A DNA stretch of 64,000 nucleotides. Origin: an uncultured Eubacteriales bacterium (GTDB taxonomy: Bacteria > Bacillota > Clostridia > Lachnospirales > Lachnospiraceae). Both the position numbers and the translations under genes were made by a program. Location: the NCBI GenBank assembly GCA_951800645.1, contig CATOIK010000014.1:1-64000 (forward strand), given 5' to 3'. Of the stretch, positions 16,220 to 25,465 are shown piece by piece. Position 1 is the stretch's first letter; each line of letters begins with the position of its first letter. Under the pieces are notes generated by a model, which was given only the letters and a program-made list of their open reading frames with translations, was not told the DNA's origin and did not search any database.

Positions 16220-18364
16220 TTACGCCTCCTCCGGCACAAACACCCTGGTATTGTGCACATCATGCTCATTCACAGCGGCTGCTGCAGCTTTGGCAGCGGC
16301 CGCTGCTTCTTCACAGAACTGCTCCTGGGCGGTTACCAGCGCCTTGCCCCGCTTGTCAATCTTTTCGTAGGTACCGTCCGGCTGCAGCACATGAGCCTTC
16401 ACATTGTCCTCTAACTGTACCTTCAGAATGTGGATTACCTGTTCCTTTAGCTGCGGATCCTCTACCGGGAACATGATTTCCACCCGCTTATCCAGGTTCC
16501 GGGGCATCCAGTCAGCGCTGCCCATGTAAACCTCCGGGCTGCCGCCGTTTTCCACATAGAGAATCCGGGCGTGCTCCAGGAAATTGCCTACAATGGAATG
16601 CACCGTAATATTTTCGCTTAATTCCGGCACGCCTGCCTTTAAGCAGCAGATACCGCGGATTACCAGCTCAATCTTTACGCCTGCGCAGGAAGCTTCGTAA
16701 AGCTCTGCAATCACCTCTTTATCACACAGAGAATTCATTTTTGCCATGATATGAGCGTTCTTTCCCGCTCTGGCATTGGCCGTCTCCCGCCGAATCATTT
16801 TCAGGCACTTGCTCCGCAGCCACAAAGGCGCCAGAGACAGCTTATTCCAGGTAGGCGGCTCCGAATAACCAGACAGCATGTTAAACACCGCTGTGGCGTC
16901 CTCGCCAATCTGGGGATGGCAGGTCATCAGCCCGCAGTCTGTGTAAAGCTTTGCAGTGGAATCGTTGTAGTTTCCGGTTCCCAGGTGGACATAACGGCGG
17001 ATGCCGTCCTCTTCCCGGCGCACCACCAAGGTAATCTTGCAGTGGGTCTTTAAGCCCACCAGGCCATAGATTACGTGGCATCCTGCTTTTTCCAGCTTCT
17101 TTGCCCAGTTGATGTTGTTTTCCTCATCAAACCGCGCCTTCAGCTCTACCAGAACCGACACCTGCTTGCCGTTGTCCGCCGCCTCAGCCAGAGCCGCCAC
17201 AATCGGCGAATTTCCGCTGACCCGGTACAGGGTCTGCTTAATGGCCAGCACCTCCGGGTCTCTTGCTGCCTGCCGCACAAAATTCACCACAGGGTCAAAG
17301 GTCTGATAAGGATGGTGAAGCAGAACATCGCCTTTCCGGATGTTGGCGAAAATATCATCATCGTTCATAAAGGCAGGAACCGGCTGCGGAATGTGAGGCG
17401 GTGCTTTTAAGCTGTCAAAGCCGCTCATGCCGTACATCTTCATCAAAAATGTTAAATCCAGGGGGCCGTTTATGTGATACACATCCTCCTCGTCCACCTG
17501 CAGTTCCCGCTTCAGGATTTTAAGAAGCCGTTTATCCACCTTTGCTTCCACCTCCAGGCGGATCACCTCGCCCCATTGCCGCTTTTTCAGCTGCTTCTGA
17601 ATTTCCGCCAGCAAATCCTCTGCCTCGTCCTCATCCAGAGTAAAGTCAGCGTTTCTCATAACGCGGAAGGGGTGGGCGGATACGATGTTATAGTTCAAGA
17701 ACAGCTCCCGCATATTCCGCTCGATAATCTCCTCCAGAAGGATGACCCGGCGGCAGCCATCTTTTCCTGCCGGCAGCTCCACAATACGGGGAAGACCCGC
17801 CGGAACCTGCACCATGGCAAACTCCAGATCCTCCTCCCCGGATTTTTTCTGCACCAGAGCCGCAATATTTAAAGACTTATTGCGAATCAGCGGGAAAGGC
17901 CGGGAGGAATCCACTGCCATAGGCGTCAGCACCGGATACACATTATCGTGGAAATAGGAATCCACATAGGCCTTATCTGCCCTGGAAAGTTCTTCATGCT
18001 CAGAAATAATCTGAAGTCCCTTCTGCATTAGAACAGGAAGCAGAGACCGGTTGTAGGTAGAATACTGAAGCTCCACCAGCTCATGGGTCTTTTCCCCAAT
18101 GAGAGCCAACTGTTCCTGGGCTTTAAGTCCCGCAATATCCGGCTTCTTGTAGCCGGCGTGAACCTGATCCTTTAAGGACGCCACCCGCACCATGAAAAAC
18201 TCATCTAAGTTAGAAGCCGTAATGCTTAAAAATTTCAGCCGCTCAAACAGAAGAATTGACTTATCACGAGCTTCATGCAAAATCCGGAAATCAAATTCCA
18301 GCCAGCTTAACTCCCGATTTACATAATTTTTCGGGTCCTTATAGGAGTTCTTTATATCAGCCAC
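16220..18364 (-). CDS. ppk1: Polyphosphate kinase 1
   Basis: A 714-residue PPK1, which reversibly polymerises the terminal phosphate of ATP into inorganic polyphosphate. Length and order of domains are normal: N domain from VNRELSWLEFDFR, head domain, and two catalytic C domains of the phospholipase D fold. The phosphorylated histidine is expected in FLEHARILYVEN, and the second active-site histidine in YVHLGTGNYND. The C terminus carries an Ala-rich extension (AAAAAKAAAAAV) of unknown role. It starts three bases after the ppx gene, so synthesis and breakdown of polyphosphate are co-transcribed. Confidence 0.96.
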   Translation of the reverse strand: MADIKNSYKDPKNYVNRELSWLEFDFRILHEARDKSILLFERLKFLSITASNLDEFFMVRVASLKDQVHAGYKKPDIAGLKAQEQLALIGEKTHELVELQYSTYNRSLLPVLMQKGLQIISEHEELSRADKAYVDSYFHDNVYPVLTPMAVDSSRPFPLIRNKSLNIAALVQKKSGEEDLEFAMVQVPAGLPRIVELPAGKDGCRRVILLEEIIERNMRELFLNYNIVSAHPFRVMRNADFTLDEDEAEDLLAEIQKQLKKRQWGEVIRLEVEAKVDKRLLKILKRELQVDEEDVYHINGPLDLTFLMKMYGMSGFDSLKAPPHIPQPVPAFMNDDDIFANIRKGDVLLHHPYQTFDPVVNFVRQAARDPEVLAIKQTLYRVSGNSPIVAALAEAADNGKQVSVLVELKARFDEENNINWAKKLEKAGCHVIYGLVGLKTHCKITLVVRREEDGIRRYVHLGTGNYNDSTAKLYTDCGLMTCHPQIGEDATAVFNMLSGYSEPPTWNKLSLAPLWLRSKCLKMIRRETANARAGKNAHIMAKMNSLCDKEVIAELYEASCAGVKIELVIRGICCLKAGVPELSENITVHSIVGNFLEHARILYVENGGSPEVYMGSADWMPRNLDKRVEIMFPVEDPQLKEQVIHILKVQLEDNVKAHVLQPDGTYEKIDKRGKALVTAQEQFCEEAAAAAKAAAAAVNEHDVHNTRVFVPEEA

Positions 18365-18367
18365 CTA

Positions 18368-19927
18368 TCACACTCTCCTTTTCTGCTTTAATACCGGCCG
18401 CACGCCGAAAATTTCTTCAAAGAACTCTCCCTTATCCTCAATGGAAAGCCGCTCCAGAGTCACATCCCCCTCATACACTGTGGTGATAAAAAGCTGCTGC
18501 CCTTTCACGCTTAAACGGCTGTCTGCCAGCTTGGCTGCATGGCTTCGGTCCATGGAATTGGCCAGCCGCAGAATAGCCGTCAGCTTGGCAATTACCAGCG
18601 GAAGGTTTTCCGGGTTCGCCAGACGGCTATCCCTGGAAGGATGGTTCTGCAGTTCCACCTCGTTGTATCGGAATGTCTGAATATGGTATTTTACCACATT
18701 GGCCACAATCTCCCGTTCCACATGGGACAGGCCGATGATTTCCGTAGACATGATAATATTGTATGCGCATTCTGTTGCATTACGCATAGTCACAAACTTT
18801 CCGCAGGAATGCAGATCTGCCGCAATCTGCAAAAGCAGCCGTTCCCGGTTCTTCATGCCATGGTATTTTTTCAAAGCGTCAAAGATCTGCAGAGCAGCCT
18901 GCTCCACCATCTGGACATGGGGCATATGACATTTGTACCGTTTCGCCATATTCCGGGAGGTAGCGATGATGTCGTTGGAAAAGTTATGATTAAATTTCAG
19001 CAGCCTTTTCTCTTCCCCATATTCCGCCGCAATACCGTCCACAATGCGGATGCCCGGCACCCAGATATTTTCCGCCCCGGTCATCTCCAGAATCCGCTTG
19101 TAGATGGCAGCCGTGGGAAACAGCATAGCTGCGTACTCGCCGTTGATGTCAAAGGCATCCTCTAACTGCTCTCTGGTTTTGCCCTGAAGCCACTCATAAA
19201 TCTCATCAAACCGTTCTCTGGTAATGCGGGTTCCCTGAGGGCCGCTGCTGATTTTGGAAAAAAGATTTAAAATCGGGTCTCCGATGGCAATCAGGTTTTT
19301 GATTTCCCGGTCTTTTAAATACATCTTCCGGAAAGTCACCAGCTCATTGTCCACCAGTTCCCGCACCAGCTGCTGCTCCAGTTTGGTACTGACCGACGCA
19401 TGAACCAGCGCCCGCCGCAGCTGCAGAATGCCCAGAGGCAAATTCTGGGTAGACACCAGGGCGTCCTTATCAAACAGGGAAATCTGCATGCCTCCAAAGC
19501 CTACATCCACAATAGCCGTGCCCTTCTGGATGGTCTTCTGGAACTCTGCGTCCCTGGACGCCACCGCCTTATAGCTGATAAACCGCTGCTCCGAGTTGCT
19601 GATGACCCGTACATCGATGCCGGTGCGGACCCGAATCTGCTCCAGCACAATCTGGCTGTTTTTCGCCTCCCGCATGGCGGTAGTGGCGTAGGCCCGGCAG
19701 TCCGTCACCTGGTAGCTCTTCATGATGCGGGCAAAATCCTTTAAAATTTCACAGGTTTCCTCCACCGTCCGGTAACTGATCTTTCCTGTAGTAAAGGTAT
19801 CGCTTCCCAGACCAATCATATGCTTTACATGGTCGATGGCCCGGATGCCGTTTTTATCAGAAATTTCAAAAATCCCCAGCTCCAGCTCAAACGAGCCCAC
19901 ATCGATTGCTGCAAATGTTCGTATCAT
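18368..19927 (-). CDS. ppx: Exopolyphosphatase / pppGpp phosphatase
   Basis: A 519-residue Ppx/GppA protein. The N-terminal ASKHA-fold part begins AAIDVGSFELELGIFE and contains TAIVDVGFGGMQIS, the phosphate-binding loops. The C-terminal half has an HD-type domain (LHSCGKFV and later HVEREIVANVVKYH). It removes phosphate from polyphosphate chains or pppGpp, and its placement with ppk favours polyphosphate. Members of this family with a full C-terminal HD part are usually about 500 residues, as here. Confidence 0.93.
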   Translation of the reverse strand: MIRTFAAIDVGSFELELGIFEISDKNGIRAIDHVKHMIGLGSDTFTTGKISYRTVEETCEILKDFARIMKSYQVTDCRAYATTAMREAKNSQIVLEQIRVRTGIDVRVISNSEQRFISYKAVASRDAEFQKTIQKGTAIVDVGFGGMQISLFDKDALVSTQNLPLGILQLRRALVHASVSTKLEQQLVRELVDNELVTFRKMYLKDREIKNLIAIGDPILNLFSKISSGPQGTRITRERFDEIYEWLQGKTREQLEDAFDINGEYAAMLFPTAAIYKRILEMTGAENIWVPGIRIVDGIAAEYGEEKRLLKFNHNFSNDIIATSRNMAKRYKCHMPHVQMVEQAALQIFDALKKYHGMKNRERLLLQIAADLHSCGKFVTMRNATECAYNIIMSTEIIGLSHVEREIVANVVKYHIQTFRYNEVELQNHPSRDSRLANPENLPLVIAKLTAILRLANSMDRSHAAKLADSRLSVKGQQLFITTVYEGDVTLERLSIEDKGEFFEEIFGVRPVLKQKRRV

Positions 19928-19954
19928 GACCCTCGGCTCCTTTCCTGATATTTG

Positions 19955-19994
19955 TTCAGGACGGCTCCCCGACTGACCGGAAAGCCGTCCTGAA
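19955..19994 (-). terminator. Hairpin between pheA and ppx
   Basis: A 12-base stem, TTCAGGACGGCT (19955-19966) with AGCCGTCCTGAA (19983-19994), begins nine bases after the pheA stop. The following tract is A/T-rich but not a pure T run, so termination may be partial. Confidence 0.7.
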
Positions 19995-20003
19995 CTGTTG
20001 CAT

Positions 20004-21281
20004 TCAATAATTGCCCAGAATCCGCATATTCAGGGCTTCCTCACGGATGCCCCGCAGTGCATTTTTCACGGCGGCATCCTCTAAATTCCCTTCAATATCC
20101 ACAAAAAACCGGTATTCCCAGTTCCGCGCCGGAATGGGCCGGGACTGAATCATCAGCATGTTTACATGATTAAATATGAAGTTACCCAGAATATTATACA
20201 GAGCGCCGCTCTTATGAGGCAGTTCAAAGCAAAGGCTTACCTTAGCCGCATCCTGGCTGTATACCGCCTTTCTGCTTAAAATCACAAAGCGGGTAGTATT
20301 GCCCTGATTGTTCTGGATGGAAGGCTTCAGCACCTTTAAACCATAAAGTTTTCCTGCTGTCTCACTGGCTACCGCCGCCTGGGTTTTATCCTGATCTTCC
20401 AGCACTTTCCGGGCTGCTACCGCCGTGTTTTCCATGCTCACCTGAGTCCACTCCCTGCGGCTTCCCAGAAACTGGGAGCTCTGCATTAGAGCCTGCGAAT
20501 GGGAATACACCGTCTGAATGTCCGAAAGCTCCGCATCTTTCAATCCTAACAGGGCGTGGCTGACCGGCAGAAATGTCTCTGCCACAATATAGTTGGAATA
20601 GCGGCTTAGTAAATCGTACATATCCACCACTGCGCCTGCAGAGGAATTTTCGATGGGCAGCACTGCATAGTCGGCTCTGCCGCTCTGAACCTCCTCCATA
20701 GCATCCCCAAACCGCTCCACATGATACACCTGGGCATCGCTGCCGAAATACTGAAGGGCTGCGCCGTGGCTGTAGGCTCCTTCTACGCCCTGGTAGACCA
20801 CCCGGACGCCGGTTTTTGGAAGATGTCCCTGGCATGTGAAGCCCATTCCAGCTTCTGATGGACTGACTGACGCCCCTGCGCCCGGCTCCGCTCCGCCGCT
20901 CGTCTGCTGCCCTGCTTCCCCCGGCTCTGCTCTGCCGCTCGTCTGCTGCCCTGCTTCCCCCGGCTCTGCTCCGCCGCTCGTCTGCTGCCCTGCTTCTCCC
21001 GTCTCCGCCTCGTACTCTGCCATCAGCCGGTACTGATACCGGCGGCTGATGGTCATCATCTGGGAAAACAGTTCCTGCACCGCAATCTGATTAAAACTTC
21101 CGTGGGCCATGGCGCTTACTGCAGCCAGCTTCTGCCGCTCCCGCTCTCCATCGTATACTGCCTTTCCGGAAGCGATCTTAGTCTGGGCCACCTGGCCGCA
21201 GATTTCCATCCGCTGTTCAAACAATTCTACAATCTGCCGGTCAAGCTCATCCAGTTTATTTCTGCATTCCAGTAAATCCAT
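20004..21281 (-). CDS. pheA: Bifunctional chorismate mutase / prephenate dehydratase
   Basis: A 425-residue P-protein of phenylalanine synthesis. AroQ-type chorismate mutase covers about residues 1-88 (LDELDRQIVELFEQRM). Prephenate dehydratase covers about 155-335 with GVEGAYSHGAA, LPIENSSAG and TTRFVIL, and an ACT domain follows with HKSGALYNILG. The usual ESRP regulatory motif reads QSRP here. An unusual Gly/Ala/Gln-rich linker with three 13-residue repeats separates mutase and dehydratase. Its stop is followed by a terminator hairpin. It begins one base after the plsC frame ends on the other side of the operon (order plsC then pheA). Confidence 0.94.
   Translation of the reverse strand: MDLLECRNKLDELDRQIVELFEQRMEICGQVAQTKIASGKAVYDGERERQKLAAVSAMAHGSFNQIAVQELFSQMMTISRRYQYRLMAEYEAETGEAGQQTSGGAEPGEAGQQTSGRAEPGEAGQQTSGGAEPGAGASVSPSEAGMGFTCQGHLPKTGVRVVYQGVEGAYSHGAALQYFGSDAQVYHVERFGDAMEEVQSGRADYAVLPIENSSAGAVVDMYDLLSRYSNYIVAETFLPVSHALLGLKDAELSDIQTVYSHSQALMQSSQFLGSRREWTQVSMENTAVAARKVLEDQDKTQAAVASETAGKLYGLKVLKPSIQNNQGNTTRFVILSRKAVYSQDAAKVSLCFELPHKSGALYNILGNFIFNHVNMLMIQSRPIPARNWEYRFFVDIEGNLEDAAVKNALRGIREEALNMRILGNY
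20881..20997 (-). repeat. Three tandem 39-base repeats in the pheA linker
   Basis: Units at 20881-20919, 20920-20958 and 20959-20997 differ at only a few bases and encode the 13-residue unit EAGQQTSGGAEPG. They sit between the mutase and dehydratase domains. The copy number could vary by slippage without breaking the frame. Confidence 0.95.
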
Positions 21282-21282
21282 C

Positions 21283-22029
21283 TCAGTTCATTCCTCTTCT
21301 CTGCTTTTCTGCTGCCAGCATATCCAAAATTCGCTGGCGGGTGTAGACGCCGGCCCGCTTTTTATCTTCCGCAGACAGCTCCTTTATGTAAAAAGGCGTT
21401 CCAAACTCAATGGTCACCTTACCGGACCGGATAAAAGGAATGTGCTTTTCAAAAATCTCCGCCGTTCCGGTAAGCGCCACCGGCACCACCGGGCAGCCAG
21501 ATTTCTCTGCGATCTTTAAGCTTCCTTCTTTAAACGGCAGCATATCCAGAATATCCTCGTTGTCATTTCTGGTTCCCTCCGGAAAAACCCAGATAGAAAT
21601 GCCGCTTTTCACCTTCTCGATACCTTCCAGAATGGTCTTAAGGCCTTCTTTTATATTCTCCCGGTCCAGAAACAGACAGTTTACTGCCACCATCCAGTCT
21701 GAAAGAAGGGGATAGCGCTTCATCTCCTTTTTTGCCACAAAGCCCAGCCGGTCAGGCACAGCCACATAACCTGCCAGAACATCAAAATAGCTGCGATGGT
21801 TTCCCACAAAAAGCACTGCCTTCTCCGGGATATTCTCCCGGCCCCGCACCTCCAGCTCTACGCCGCTGACCCGAAGGATCAGCCGGAACATGGCCTGCAC
21901 TACCTGCAGCGCATGGTTCTGAACCGGCAGTTCTGAAAGCTTCCCCCCTTTTTTCAGCCACAAAATATGGGGAATACTGGCAATTAGGAATCCAAACAAT
22001 AAAAGTGCAACTAAAATCAGTCGTATCAT
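21283..22029 (-). CDS. plsC: 1-acyl-sn-glycerol-3-phosphate acyltransferase
   Basis: About 248 residues. An N-terminal membrane anchor (MIRLILVALLLFGF) is followed by the acyltransferase motif NHRSYFD (H-x4-D) and the substrate-binding motif VFPEGTRN. It transfers the second acyl chain in phosphatidic acid synthesis at the membrane. I chose the ATG at 22029; the longer frame adds 51 residues that cross a terminator-like region. The stop is one base from pheA, an unexpected pairing but clearly one transcript. Confidence 0.9.
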   Translation of the reverse strand: MIRLILVALLLFGFLIASIPHILWLKKGGKLSELPVQNHALQVVQAMFRLILRVSGVELEVRGRENIPEKAVLFVGNHRSYFDVLAGYVAVPDRLGFVAKKEMKRYPLLSDWMVAVNCLFLDRENIKEGLKTILEGIEKVKSGISIWVFPEGTRNDNEDILDMLPFKEGSLKIAEKSGCPVVPVALTGTAEIFEKHIPFIRSGKVTIEFGTPFYIKELSAEDKKRAGVYTRQRILDMLAAEKQRRGMN

Positions 22030-22094
22030 GCTGTCCTCGCTGTCCGGGGAATCTGCAAAAAAGCAAACCCCCCTATAAATTACATTTATAATAC

Positions 22095-22136
22095 AAAAAA
22101 AGAGGGGCAAAAACAAGTCATTTGCCTCTCTTTTTT
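22095..22136 (-). terminator. Intrinsic terminator overlapping the end of the type IV permease gene
   Basis: GAGAGGCAAA on the minus strand pairs with TTTGCCCCTC, followed by seven T residues. The stop codon of the gene at 22118-22564 lies in the loop. The remaining 65 bases to plsC would carry the plsC-pheA promoter. Confidence 0.8.
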
Positions 22137-22564
22137 GTAATTTGCTCGAACAGCAGACCTGTGGCGAACCACAGAGGCGCAAAGTCCAGCCGGATCAGTC
22201 CGTTGATGTTGGTCTGCCTGCCGGTATAGTCCCAGGGACAGATGCCTTTGCCCCTTAAAAAGGCGCCGGAAATGTACTCTCCCGCAAAAATCAACACCAT
22301 GTAAAGCAGCCCATGGCGAATGGTTTTGTCCCGCAGATTCAGCGGGTTCTCTCCCACCCACCTGTCCACCCACTTGCCAATCGGCGCCAGAAGCGCGCCG
22401 CAGCCGTAAATGGGAAACATCAAAAGAGAGGTCCGCCCCATCAGCCGCCAGTCGTGATTGACGACAGATTCCAGAGAGGTGAACATCACCTCCAGGCACC
22501 AGCCCATCACCCCGCATTTAAAAAAATTTACCGGAATTCGTTTGATTGTTCTGAAATGTTCCAT
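22118..22564 (-). CDS. Small membrane protein, putative ABC-transporter type IV (PF06541-like)
   Basis: A 148-residue protein with about four membrane segments. The pattern CGVMGWCLEVMFTSL near the N terminus and the later LLMFPIYGCGALL resemble the family called putative ABC-transporter type IV. No ATPase is encoded beside it, and the transporter label is only a family name. The ribosome binding site is weak. It lies 48 bases after the DUF4250 gene and has its own terminator. Confidence 0.65.
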   Translation of the reverse strand: MEHFRTIKRIPVNFFKCGVMGWCLEVMFTSLESVVNHDWRLMGRTSLLMFPIYGCGALLAPIGKWVDRWVGENPLNLRDKTIRHGLLYMVLIFAGEYISGAFLRGKGICPWDYTGRQTNINGLIRLDFAPLWFATGLLFEQITKKRGK

Positions 22565-22612
22565 ATTTCAAGTATGGATGGTACAGGTGGATTTTATTCA
22601 TCAAACTGGTTT

Positions 22613-22792
22613 TTATACAAACTGATTCCTGTCAGCTGCATAGCGGTAGTCAACAGCCGCCAGCTTTTCCTCCAGTTCTGCTCGATTCACATCCATGGCG
22701 CTGCACAGCTCATCCAGGCTGGGATAATTGTCCCGCAGCTGGGTGTTTACATAGCTTAGCAGCATAACCGGGTCTTTCGGAATATTAGCCAT
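22613..22792 (-). CDS. DUF4250 domain protein (59 residues)
   Basis: A short frame with ATG at 22792 preceded by AAAGGA and ending in TAA at 22613. The protein begins MANIPKDPVMLLSYVNTQLR and ends DRNQFV, which I recognise as the DUF4250 family, small cytoplasmic proteins common in Clostridia. The sequence is predicted to be mainly helical with a conserved LDELC segment, and may be a small winged-helix-like fold. No function is known. It stands between the asparaginase gene (divergent) and the small membrane protein gene. Confidence 0.85.
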   Translation of the reverse strand: MANIPKDPVMLLSYVNTQLRDNYPSLDELCSAMDVNRAELEEKLAAVDYRYAADRNQFV

Positions 22793-22922
22793 AATTCAGG
22801 TTCCTTTCTTGAAAAATTTCTGGTTACTGCTGCAGATTTCTTCAGCATCTGCTTCTTTTTCTGCCATACCTATGTTATGATAAGTGCAGAAAAATTACAA
22901 GAGATTTCCCGGAGGGATTTTC

Positions 22923-23945
22923 ATGAATACAGAAAAAAAGCGGATTTTGATGATTGCCACAGGCGGCACCATTGCCTGTAAGCGAAGTGATGGCGGATTA
23001 AAGCCGGTGCTGACTTCCCAGGAGCTGCTGGCGTTCGTGCCGGACGCCGCAAATTTCTGCCAGGCAGATGCGGTGCAGGTCTTAAACATTGACAGCACCA
23101 ACATCCGGCCAGAACACTGGCTGATGATTGCAGGTGCAATCCAGGAACACTACGACGATTACGATGGCTTTGTAGTCTGCCATGGCACCGACACCATGGC
23201 CTACACGGCTGCGGCTCTTTCCTATTTGATTCAGAATTCCCCCAAGCCCATTGTCATTACCGGCGCCCAGAAGCCTATTGATTTAGAGATTACCGACGCC
23301 AAGACCAATCTGCTGGACAGCCTTTCTTTTGCAAGCTGCAGCCGGGCCCATGGGGTGAATATCGTCTTTGACGGCAAAGTCATTGCCGGAACCAGAGGTA
23401 AGAAAGAGCGGACGAAAAGCTACAATGCCTTTTCCAGCATCAACTTCCCCTATATTGCCACCATTCAGGACGGCCATGTCATCTTCTATCTGGATGATAA
23501 AGAACACCTAACTGCACCGGTGCAGTTTTACCGGGAACTGGACGACAAGGTAGCTCTTTTAAAACTGATTCCTTCCATGGACGGCGGTGTTCTGGACTAC
23601 ATGGCCGCCCATTACGACGCCATTATTATCGAATCCTTCGGCGTAGGCGGCATCCCGGAGCGGGAAACCGGAGACTTCCACGATGCCATCCGCCGGTGCG
23701 TCCAGGCCGGAAAAATCATCGTTATGACTACTCAGGTCACCAACGAAGGCAGCAACATGTCCGTGTACGAAATCGGGAAAAATATCAAACAGCAGTTCGA
23801 CCTCTTAGAAGCCTACGATATGACCCTGGAAGCTGTGGTTACCAAGCTTATGTGGATTATGGCCCAGACCAGAGAACCGCAGGCGGTACGGGAAATGCTT
23901 TACCGGACTGTAAACCGGGATATTTTGTTTACTGGCAAAGAGTAA
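22923..23945 (+). CDS. ansA: L-asparaginase, type I
   Basis: A 340-residue asparaginase that converts L-asparagine to aspartate and ammonia in the cytoplasm (no signal peptide). The first catalytic motif is MIATGGTIA with its threonine nucleophile, the second is CHGTDTMAYTAAALSYL, and the C-terminal part has TTQVTNEGSNMSVYEIG. The length is typical. The ATG at 22923 follows GGAGGG; the longer frame at 22884 has no ribosome binding site. It is a single plus-strand gene, divergent from the DUF4250 gene. Confidence 0.93.
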   Translation: MNTEKKRILMIATGGTIACKRSDGGLKPVLTSQELLAFVPDAANFCQADAVQVLNIDSTNIRPEHWLMIAGAIQEHYDDYDGFVVCHGTDTMAYTAAALSYLIQNSPKPIVITGAQKPIDLEITDAKTNLLDSLSFASCSRAHGVNIVFDGKVIAGTRGKKERTKSYNAFSSINFPYIATIQDGHVIFYLDDKEHLTAPVQFYRELDDKVALLKLIPSMDGGVLDYMAAHYDAIIIESFGVGGIPERETGDFHDAIRRCVQAGKIIVMTTQVTNEGSNMSVYEIGKNIKQQFDLLEAYDMTLEAVVTKLMWIMAQTREPQAVREMLYRTVNRDILFTGKE

Positions 23946-23987
23946 AAAATCAAGCAGGAAGCGCAAAGTTCGCATACATATTACCTT

Positions 23988-25403
23988 TTACCCCTCCTTC
24001 TTCTCCATTGGCAATCTTCCCCGCAGCAATCTCTTTTTCAGTTCAGACCAACGGAACGGAATCAACGGATACACATAGCTTTTCCCTGCAATGGTCTTGT
24101 TAAACACAATCGCGCACAGGGACAGAATCACGCCGGCGGCATAGCCCCACACATTGAAGATACTGGTGAGAATCAGGATGATAACCCGCATAAACTTCAG
24201 GGCATAGCCCAGTTCAAAGCTGGACTGACTGTAGTTGGCGATCGTGACAAAGGCCATATAAAGCATGGTCTCTGAATTAAACCAGCCGGACTTTACGGAA
24301 TACTCACCCAGCACAATACCGGCAATTACCGAAAGAGGCGTAGTCAGCATGTTAGGGGTATTGATGGCTGCCAGCCGCAGGCCGTCAATGGCAAACTCCA
24401 GAAGCAGAAGCTGGAAAATCAAAGGCACATAGGTCTGATCCGACAGCTTCAAAAACTCCAGCCAGGGAGGGAGCGCGTCTGCGTGCATCATCAGAAGCAG
24501 CCAGGTAGGCGTCATCAGCAGGGATAAAATCGCAGTTACCATTCGGGACAGCCGCAGATAGGTGCCGGTAATAGGCGGGAAATAGTAATCGTCCGCCTCC
24601 TCGATAATGTCAAACACAGAGGAGGGCAGCACCATGGCCGCCGGGGAATTGTCTACCAGGATAACAATGTTTCCCTCCAGAATACAGGCCGCCGCCGTGT
24701 CCGGCCGTTCGGAAAACTTAAATTTCGGAAACGGATTATACCACTTGTGAGGATAAATCCCCTCAGCCAGACTTTCCTGGTTCATAGTCAGGGCGTCTAC
24801 CTTCAGCTCCCGAATCCGCTTTTTTACTCCCCGCAGCAGGTTTTCATCCACCCGGCCGTCCATGTAGCACACTGCAATATCTGTGTGGGAGCTTTCCCCC
24901 GATGTCATAATTTCCATTACCAGCTTCGGATCCCGGATTCTCCGGCGAATCAGGGCGGTGTTGAAAATCAAAGTCTCTACAAAGCCGTCCCGTGACCCCC
25001 GCATCACCTTGTCCTTCTCCGGCTCTCCCACGCCGCGGGCCGGATAAGTACGGCAGTCCAGAGTCAGACACTTGTCGTATCCATCGATGAAAATACAGGT
25101 GATTCCCATCAGCAGCTGAACGACTACATCCTCCTGCTTATCCAGCAGGCCAATCTCGCCGTAAGGCAGGTATTTTTTGGAAAAGCCATGGGCGTCTAAA
25201 GGCATATCGTCTGCTTTGATGGACCACCAGGACTGCAGCACCTTTAACAGCACCTCGTCCTTGGTAAATCCGTCTACGAAAAACAGGCAGGCCTTCCGCC
25301 CGCCTATTTCTACCACCCGGTATACCACATCAAAATTTTTGTCTGTCTGCAGCACCGTCTTAAAAAGCTCTAAATTATCTGTCATCAACTTGGAAAATGC
25401 CAT
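23988..25403 (-). CDS. GerA-family spore germination protein
   Basis: A 471-residue protein of the GerA/SpoVAF family. The N-terminal half is soluble (about residues 1-270, including ILVDNSPAAMVLPSSVFD). It is followed by about five membrane segments (about 285-440) and a basic tail. GerA subunits form the nutrient-sensing germinant receptor in the inner spore membrane with GerB and GerC subunits, and SpoVAF acts with the SpoVA channel. No partner gene is adjacent, so this is an orphan and could be either type. GAGGAG precedes the ATG. Confidence 0.88.
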   Translation of the reverse strand: MAFSKLMTDNLELFKTVLQTDKNFDVVYRVVEIGGRKACLFFVDGFTKDEVLLKVLQSWWSIKADDMPLDAHGFSKKYLPYGEIGLLDKQEDVVVQLLMGITCIFIDGYDKCLTLDCRTYPARGVGEPEKDKVMRGSRDGFVETLIFNTALIRRRIRDPKLVMEIMTSGESSHTDIAVCYMDGRVDENLLRGVKKRIRELKVDALTMNQESLAEGIYPHKWYNPFPKFKFSERPDTAAACILEGNIVILVDNSPAAMVLPSSVFDIIEEADDYYFPPITGTYLRLSRMVTAILSLLMTPTWLLLMMHADALPPWLEFLKLSDQTYVPLIFQLLLLEFAIDGLRLAAINTPNMLTTPLSVIAGIVLGEYSVKSGWFNSETMLYMAFVTIANYSQSSFELGYALKFMRVIILILTSIFNVWGYAAGVILSLCAIVFNKTIAGKSYVYPLIPFRWSELKKRLLRGRLPMEKKEG

Positions 25404-25465
25404 ATGTTGCTCAAACTCCTCTCGCAGTTCTATACAACATACAGTTTGCTCCGTCTTGCAGACAT

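Noticed and set aside
20881-20997. 39-base repeats as a CRISPR array or mobile element
   Set aside because: No spacers are present and the repeats are in frame inside pheA.
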